Shown in pieces: positions 59,305 to 64,000 of a stretch of 64,000 nucleotides of DNA; within the stretch, counting starts at the first letter, position 1, and each line of letters begins with the position of its first letter. Both the position numbers and the translations under genes were made by a program. The notes under the pieces were generated by a model. That model was not told where the DNA came from. It did not search any database and saw only the letters and a program-made list of their open reading frames with translations. This DNA comes from JAWKJY01 sp041393535 (lineage in GTDB: Bacteria > Actinomycetota > Thermoleophilia > Gaiellales > Gaiellaceae), in the NCBI GenBank assembly GCA_041393535.1, contig JAWKJY010000016.1, positions 1 through 64,000 on the forward strand, given 5' to 3'.

Positions 59305-60837
59305 GTGCGGCTCCCGGCGACCCTGGTCGACCGGCTGCCGTCCTCGCCGCGCGGCCGCGCGATCCTCGCCGCGGGCGTCGTCGCGCTGGCCGGCGGCGGC
59401 GCGATCGCGGGGATCCTCCTCTCGTCGGGCGGCGAGCGCGCTCCCGAGGCGCCGCTCCTGCAGCCGCGCCTGGCCGCGACCGGCGCCGACCCGTTCGCGT
59501 TCGCGGAGGCGCGCGTCGCCGAGCTCGAGCGGCGTGCCGCGTTCGGGCGCAGCCACGTCCTCTACACGGCCGTCCCGGGCGGGGCGATCGCGACCGCCCA
59601 GCGCGTCGCCGCCTTCCGGCCCCAGATCGAGGCCGCCGCGCGCGAGGCCGGGATCGACCCGGACCTCGTCGAGGGGCTCGTCTACGTCGAGAGCGCCGGT
59701 CGCCCGGAGGTGATCGCCGGCTCGGATCCGGAGGCCGCGTCCGGCCTGACGCAGATCGTCGCCCAGACGGGCATCGACTTCCTCGACATGGAGATCGACC
59801 TGCCGACGAGCCGTGAGCTGACCCTGCGGATCGCCGAGGCGGAGGCGCGCGGGGACGTCGTCGAGGCCGAGCGGCTGCGGCTCGAGCGCCGTCGGGCCGA
59901 CCCGCGCTTCGACCCGGCCAAGGCGCTCGCGGCGACGATGCGCTACCTCCAGGTCGCCCGCGCCCGCTTCGGCCGCGTCGACCTCGCGTTCGTCTCGTAT
60001 CACATGGGCATCGGCAACCTCGACCGCGTGCTGCGGGCGTACGCGCAGGCCCGCGAGGGCGCGACGATCAAGGCGGTCGTCGAGCGGAACGACCTCAGCT
60101 ACGCCAGGGTCTACTTCGACTCCGGCCCGGACAGCCACGCGGCCGCCTGGAACCGCCTGCGGTCGCTCTCGGACGACTCGCGCAACTACTACTGGAAGGT
60201 GCTCGGCGCGCGGGAGATCATGCGCCTCTACCGGGCGGACCGGCCGGCCCTCGAGCGCCTCGCCGCGCTGATGACGGCGAAGAACTCGCTCGAGGAGGCG
60301 CTCCACCCGCCCGACGAGACCGTCCGCTACGAGGAGCCCGACGACCTGCGGGCGGCCTGGGACGCGCGCGAGCTCGTCGCCGTCCCGGACGACCCGCGGC
60401 TCTTCCTCGACGTCGATCCCGCGCTCGGCGAGCTCGCGGACGAGCTGGGGGAGGAGCCGGAGCTCTACCGGGGCCTGCGGCCCGAGGCGCTCGCGACCCT
60501 GCTCTACACGGCCCGCCGAGTGCACGACCTCAGCGGTGCGGCGGCGCTGTCGGTCACGAGCGCCGTCCGCGACCAGGCCTACCAGGATCGCCTCGTCGAG
60601 ACGAACGTCGAGGCCACGCGCGAGTACTCGCTCCACACGACCGGCTACGCGTTCGACATCCGGCGGGAGTACGCCTCGGACGAGCAGGCGGCCGCGTTCC
60701 AGTTCGTGCTCGAGCGGCTCGAGGCGCTGGGCGTGATCGCCTGGGTGCGCGAGCCGGAGGCGATCCACGTCACCGTCGGCCCCGATGCGGCCGCGCTCGT
60801 CCCGCTCGAGCTCGAGCCAGCCGTGGTGCGAGACTAG
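59305..60837 (+). CDS. Lytic transglycosylase fused to M15 (VanY-like) carboxypeptidase
   Basis: From GTG 59305 the 510-residue protein has a signal-anchor helix (AILAAGVVALAGGGAIAGILL). An SLT domain follows with catalytic Glu in VEGLVYVESAGRPEV, then ASGLTQIVAQTG and AFVSYHMGIGNLDRVL. The C-terminal domain (about residues 400-505) has VTSAVRDQAYQ, SLHTTGYAFDIRR with zinc His and Asp, and EAIHVTVGP with the catalytic Glu and third His, the pattern of M15 D,D-carboxypeptidases. One polypeptide could cut both glycan and peptide in the wall. The frame extends upstream, but no start with a supporting signal is seen there. Confidence 0.8.
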   Translation: MRLPATLVDRLPSSPRGRAILAAGVVALAGGGAIAGILLSSGGERAPEAPLLQPRLAATGADPFAFAEARVAELERRAAFGRSHVLYTAVPGGAIATAQRVAAFRPQIEAAAREAGIDPDLVEGLVYVESAGRPEVIAGSDPEAASGLTQIVAQTGIDFLDMEIDLPTSRELTLRIAEAEARGDVVEAERLRLERRRADPRFDPAKALAATMRYLQVARARFGRVDLAFVSYHMGIGNLDRVLRAYAQAREGATIKAVVERNDLSYARVYFDSGPDSHAAAWNRLRSLSDDSRNYYWKVLGAREIMRLYRADRPALERLAALMTAKNSLEEALHPPDETVRYEEPDDLRAAWDARELVAVPDDPRLFLDVDPALGELADELGEEPELYRGLRPEALATLLYTARRVHDLSGAAALSVTSAVRDQAYQDRLVETNVEATREYSLHTTGYAFDIRREYASDEQAAAFQFVLERLEALGVIAWVREPEAIHVTVGPDAAALVPLELEPAVVRD

Positions 60838-60838
60838 C

Positions 60839-61867
60839 TCAGCCCGCCGTCGCTCGCGCCTCGCGCGAGAGCTCGACGAAGCACTTCCCGGCGCTCGTCC
60901 CGGTCGCGCGCGCGGCGCCCTCCCAGAAGCTCGCGACGATGCGGTTGTCGACGTACTGGTTTCGCGCGAGCGGGGTGAGCGTGACGCGCAGGTCGAGCGA
61001 CGGCACGCGCAGGCGCCAGCGGTAGCCGTACGAGGCGCTCGCGCCGGGCGGCGTGATCGACGGGCCGAGCTGCGTCGCCGTGAATGCGCCCAGCCGCCGC
61101 ACCCTGCCATCGCGCTCGACGAAGGTCCCGGCGCGATACCGGCTCGGCGTCCGCCCGTCCGGCTCGACGAACTGGTAGAGCATCAGCTCCGTCCCGTTCG
61201 CGAAGCGGCACGAGAACCAGTCCCAGCGCAGCGCGTCGGGGTCGACGTCGTAGTTGCCCCACTGGCGATCGAGCCAGAACGCGCCGCCGCGCACCTGCTT
61301 CACCTTCCCGTCCACGGTCAGCGTCCCGCGGGCGCGCATGCGCGTGCTCGAGTAGTACGCGGACGGGCCGCCGTCCGCCTGCTGCACGATCCCGCCCTTC
61401 CCGTGCCGGACGTACGGCTTCGTCGGCACGAGCGTCAGGTCGAGGCCGCTCTCGTCGCCGTCCATCCGCACGCGCCAGCGGCCGTACCGGCCGGTGTCGG
61501 TGAACGTGACGTAGTGGTCGTCGCTCCGCTCGTCGAGCGGGCCGGGCGGCAGGCCGCCGAAGGAGATCTGCTCGGAGTGGTGGACGATCCGGTCGCGGTC
61601 GAGATCGACCACCTGGCTGACGGCCACGGCGCCGCCGGTCGCGCCGAAGAGCACCCAGAGGACGCCGTAGCGCGTGCCGTCCTCGGCCTCGACGATCCCC
61701 GTCGTGTACCACCACTCGACGCCGTAGCCGAAGTGCGGCTGGTGGTCGCGCGGGAAGGAGAGCGGCCCGCTCGGCCCGGGCGGTCGCTCGACGGCGCCCG
61801 CGGGCGCGGCGAGCGCCAGGACGACGAGGGCGGCGACGAGGAGCGAGACGAGCCTGCGCACGGTCAC
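60839..61867 (-). CDS. Secreted CrtC/AttH lipocalin-like protein
   Basis: The 342-residue precursor has a signal peptide (RRLVSLLVAALVVLALAAPAGA). Family motifs are VEWWYTTGIVE near the start, RGGAFWLDRQWGN and WDWFSCRFANGTELMLYQF. These match CrtC (hydroxyneurosporene hydratase) and AttH-like double-lipocalin proteins. A secreted location argues against carotenoid hydration in the cytoplasm and for lipid or isoprenoid binding. GTG 61867 follows TAGCCT by 6 nt. Confidence 0.85.
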   Translation of the reverse strand: MTVRRLVSLLVAALVVLALAAPAGAVERPPGPSGPLSFPRDHQPHFGYGVEWWYTTGIVEAEDGTRYGVLWVLFGATGGAVAVSQVVDLDRDRIVHHSEQISFGGLPPGPLDERSDDHYVTFTDTGRYGRWRVRMDGDESGLDLTLVPTKPYVRHGKGGIVQQADGGPSAYYSSTRMRARGTLTVDGKVKQVRGGAFWLDRQWGNYDVDPDALRWDWFSCRFANGTELMLYQFVEPDGRTPSRYRAGTFVERDGRVRRLGAFTATQLGPSITPPGASASYGYRWRLRVPSLDLRVTLTPLARNQYVDNRIVASFWEGAARATGTSAGKCFVELSREARATAG

Positions 61868-61873
61868 GGCGTC

Positions 61874-61879
61874 AGGCTA
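61874..61879 (-). promoter_or_regulatory. -10 box of leaderless promoter, CrtC-like gene
   Basis: TAGCCT on the minus strand ends 6 nt before GTG 61867. Confidence 0.45.
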
Positions 61880-61988
61880 TCGGCCGGCCGGCGGGCTGCT
61901 CCGCGGGAGCCGTCCCGTCCGTCGTTCGCGGTCGCGAGCCGCCCCGTAGACTCGGCCTCGCAACGACCACTCGGGAAGGGAGCCGTCA

Positions 61989-62387
61989 ATGTCCGACGAG
62001 ACGTGGGAGCGGGGGCTGCAGATCCGCCGCGAGGTCCTGGGGGACGACTACGTCAACCGCGCGACCGTCGTCGACGACTTCAACCGCGACTTCCAGCGGC
62101 TCGTCTCCGAGTACTGCTGGGGCTACCTGTGGGGCCGCGAGGAGCACATGCCCCGCAAGCAGCGGAGCATGAACAACCTCTGCATCCTCGCGACCCTCGG
62201 CAAGTGGGAGGAGCTCGAGCTGCACCTGCACGGCGCCCTGCGCAACGGCGTCACGTGGGAGGAGATCCGCGAGTGCCTGATGCAGGTCGCCGTCTACGCG
62301 GGCGTTCCGGCCGGCGTCTCGTCGATGAAGGTCGCCCGCAAGGTGCTCAACGAGGCGGGCGTCGTCCCGACCGGGGGCGAGGGGTAG
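61989..62387 (+). CDS. Carboxymuconolactone decarboxylase-family protein
   Basis: The 132-residue protein follows the PcaC pattern: GLQIRREVLGDDYVNRATV, LVSEYCWGYLWGREEHMPRKQRSMNNLCILATLG and ELELHLHGALRNGVTWEEIRECLMQVAVYAGVPAG. The AhpD-type CxxC is absent, so a decarboxylase-like rather than peroxidase role is likelier. AAGGGAG precedes ATG 61989, and a TAGACT box lies further upstream, giving a leader of about 30 nt. It is probably co-transcribed with the HD gene 4 nt after its stop. Confidence 0.87.
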   Translation: MSDETWERGLQIRREVLGDDYVNRATVVDDFNRDFQRLVSEYCWGYLWGREEHMPRKQRSMNNLCILATLGKWEELELHLHGALRNGVTWEEIRECLMQVAVYAGVPAGVSSMKVARKVLNEAGVVPTGGEG

Positions 62388-62390
62388 GAC

Positions 62391-62948
62391 GTGGACGGCG
62401 CGCCGGCGCTCGCCCGCGCGCTCGCCTTCGCGCTCGAGGCGCACGGCGAGCAGGTGCGCAAGGGGACGGACGTCCCCTACGTGTCGCACCTGCTCGCCGT
62501 CGCCGGGCTCGTGCTCGAGGACGGGGGCGGGGAGGAGGACGCGATCGCCGCGCTGCTGCACGACGCCGTCGAGGACGCGGGCGGCCAGGCCACGCTCGCG
62601 CGCATCCGCCGGGAGTTCGGCGAGGGCGTCGCGCGGGTCGTCGAGGCGTGCTCCGACGCCGACGTCCTGCCGAAGCCGCCCTGGCGCGGCCGCAAGGAGG
62701 CGTACCTGGCGCGGCTCGAGACCGCGCCGGACGAGGTGCTCCGCGTCTCGCTCGCCGACAAGCTGCACAACGCGCGGTCGATCGTCGCCGACCGGCGGGC
62801 GCTCGGCGAGGCGATCTGGGACCGCTTCAACGCACCGCGCGCCGACCAGCTCTGGTACTACCGCGCGCTCGCCGACGTGTTCGCCCGCCGCCGCCCGGGG
62901 CGGGCCGCCGACGAGCTCGCGGCGATCGTCCGCCAGCTCGTGGACTAG
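62391..62948 (+). CDS. HD-domain phosphohydrolase (SpoT/MESH1-like)
   Basis: The 185-residue protein has the HD hydrolase motifs of small alarmone hydrolases: RKGTDVPYVSHLLAVAGLV with the first His, AIAALLHDAVEDAGG with the His-Asp pair and VSLADKLHNARSI with the distal Asp. It probably removes pyrophosphate from (p)ppGpp or a related nucleotide. No synthetase domain is present. GTG 62391 lies 4 nt after the CMD gene. The stop overlaps the convergent ThDP enzyme by 4 nt. Confidence 0.82.
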   Translation: MDGAPALARALAFALEAHGEQVRKGTDVPYVSHLLAVAGLVLEDGGGEEDAIAALLHDAVEDAGGQATLARIRREFGEGVARVVEACSDADVLPKPPWRGRKEAYLARLETAPDEVLRVSLADKLHNARSIVADRRALGEAIWDRFNAPRADQLWYYRALADVFARRRPGRAADELAAIVRQLVD

Positions 62949-64000
62949 CCGCGGATCGCGCGCAGCACGTCCGGGTAGCTCGCCGGGTCGACGAGGGCGT
63001 CGACGAGCGACGGGCCCGGGGTGGCGGCCGCGATCGCGAGCGCGTTCGCGAGCGAGGCCCGGTCGGTCGCCCGCCAGGCCGGCAGGCCGAAGCCCGACGC
63101 GACGGCCGCGAAGTCGACCGGCCGCGTCCGCACGGCCCGCTCGCCGCCCTGGCCCGGGCCCTGCTTCGCCTCGATCAGGCTGAGCGCCGCGTCCGCGAAG
63201 ACGACGACCGTGACGGGCAGGCCGAGCCGGGCGAGCGTCTCGAGCTCGCCGAGGCACATCGTCAGGCCGCCGTCGCCGGTGAGGCAGACGACGCGCCGGC
63301 GCGGCCGTGCCAGCGCGCTCCCGATCGCGGCCGGCAGGGCATAGCCCATCGTCGCGAGGCCGCTCGAGATCAGCGCCTCGCCGGGCGCCTCGACCTCCCA
63401 GAGCGGCATCGCGACGAGCATGTGCGCGCCCGCGTCCACGGTCGCCACCGCGTCCGGGAAGGCGGCGCGCGCCTCGCGGACGAGCGCGTGCGGGGAGATG
63501 CGCGTGCCAGCGGGGGCGACGAGCCGCGCGAGCGCGTCCTCGCGGAACGCGCGCCCGGGGCGCTCCCAGCGCGCGCCGGCGAGCAGCGGGCGCACGAGCG
63601 GCAGCGTCTCCGCGAGCGGCCCGACCAGCTCGGCCGCGAGCGGCAGGTAGGCGTCCCGCGTCGGCCAGGGGGCGAGCGAGACGACCGGCGCCGCGTAGGG
63701 CCAGCCCGCCGGGATCAGCTCGACCGCGTCGAGGCCGACGCAGACGATCGCGTCGGCGGCGTGGAGGAGCGGCGCCTCGATCGTCGCGCCCGTCACGAGC
63801 CCGGCCGCGTGCGGGCCCGACTCGGGGACGACGCCCTTCGCCCGGTAGGTCGCGAGCACCGGCACGTCGAGCCCCGCGACGAGCTCGCGCACGGCCGCCC
63901 CGGCGCCGCGCGCCCCGACGCCGACGAGGACGACCGGGCGGGTCGCGCTCGCGAGCGCCTGCTCGACCGCGGCGACGGACCCCGCCGCGGGCGCCGCCGG
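62945..64000 (-). CDS. Thiamine-diphosphate enzyme, acetolactate-synthase-like, 5' end outside window
   Basis: The frame is open from the window edge to the stop at 62945, about 351 residues. The middle domain shows RPVVLVGVGARGAGAAV and VPVLATYRAKGVVPE. The C-terminal PP domain has LATMGYALPAAIGSAL and the ThDP motif LTGDGGLTMCLGELETLARLGLPVTVVVFAD. The usual Asn-Asn or Asn-Asp at the end of the GDG motif reads Ala-Asp here. The ALS, sulfopyruvate decarboxylase, benzoylformate decarboxylase and oxalyl-CoA groups cannot be separated without the N-terminal Pyr domain. Confidence 0.82.
   Translation of the reverse strand, partial: PAAPAAGSVAAVEQALASATRPVVLVGVGARGAGAAVRELVAGLDVPVLATYRAKGVVPESGPHAAGLVTGATIEAPLLHAADAIVCVGLDAVELIPAGWPYAAPVVSLAPWPTRDAYLPLAAELVGPLAETLPLVRPLLAGARWERPGRAFREDALARLVAPAGTRISPHALVREARAAFPDAVATVDAGAHMLVAMPLWEVEAPGEALISSGLATMGYALPAAIGSALARPRRRVVCLTGDGGLTMCLGELETLARLGLPVTVVVFADAALSLIEAKQGPGQGGERAVRTRPVDFAAVASGFGLPAWRATDRASLANALAIAAATPGPSLVDALVDPASYPDVLRAIRG

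Overview
The window is about 73% GC with actinobacterial gene content: a SigK/RskA-type ECF pair beside a fasciclin gene, LCP wall ligase, Lsr2-like protein, ArgR-controlled arginine genes and many GTG starts. I infer a deep-branching actinobacterium, most likely class Thermoleophilia; this is a judgement from gene content, not a database result. There are no rRNAs and no CRISPR array. Two serine tRNAs lie side by side at 13.4-13.6 kb.

Layout. 1-5 kb: an edge-truncated membrane protein, an M20 hydrolase, small secreted and membrane proteins and a PQQ-repeat protein. 5.1-6.3 kb: a frame-disrupted transglycosylase/NlpC gene. 6.4-13.3 kb: accessory DNA. It holds a low-GC OLD-type ATPase-Toprim nuclease, an XRE/nucleotidyltransferase toxin-antitoxin-like pair, a tiny Lsr2-like protein, a primase-like protein without zinc ligands, an excisionase-like HTH, an unknown protein and a tyrosine integrase facing the 3' end of tRNA-Ser(CGA). 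13.5-25.2 kb: core genes (GroES-like, FabF-like, HAD, two MFS transporters, aquaporin, lysA) and two paralogous secreted HExxH proteins. 25.3-34.8 kb: argH-argR-argD-argB-argJ-argC diverging from carA-carB around a symmetrical ARG-box promoter. 34.8-39.8 kb: envelope and regulatory genes, including ECF sigma/anti-sigma beside a fasciclin gene. 39.8-47.5 kb: an ArsR-led six-gene operon for a membrane complex related to group 4 hydrogenase and complex I. 47.5-64 kb: SNase lipoprotein, FtsH, collagen-like protein, SMP-30, acyl-CoA ligase, LCP protein, LLM oxidoreductase, FAD amine-oxidase-like protein, a transglycosylase plus M15 fusion, CrtC-like protein, CMD protein, HD hydrolase and an edge-truncated ThDP enzyme.

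Two features cut across the window. First, at least fifteen genes carry a TANNNT box ending 6-8 nt before the start codon, which implies widespread leaderless transcription and resolves many starts. Second, small indels cluster at 4-13 kb and 27.9-33.5 kb, including in argD, argJ, carA and carB, while the 11.7 kb between 33.5 and 45.2 kb shows none; I read most of these as assembly error and annotate through them.
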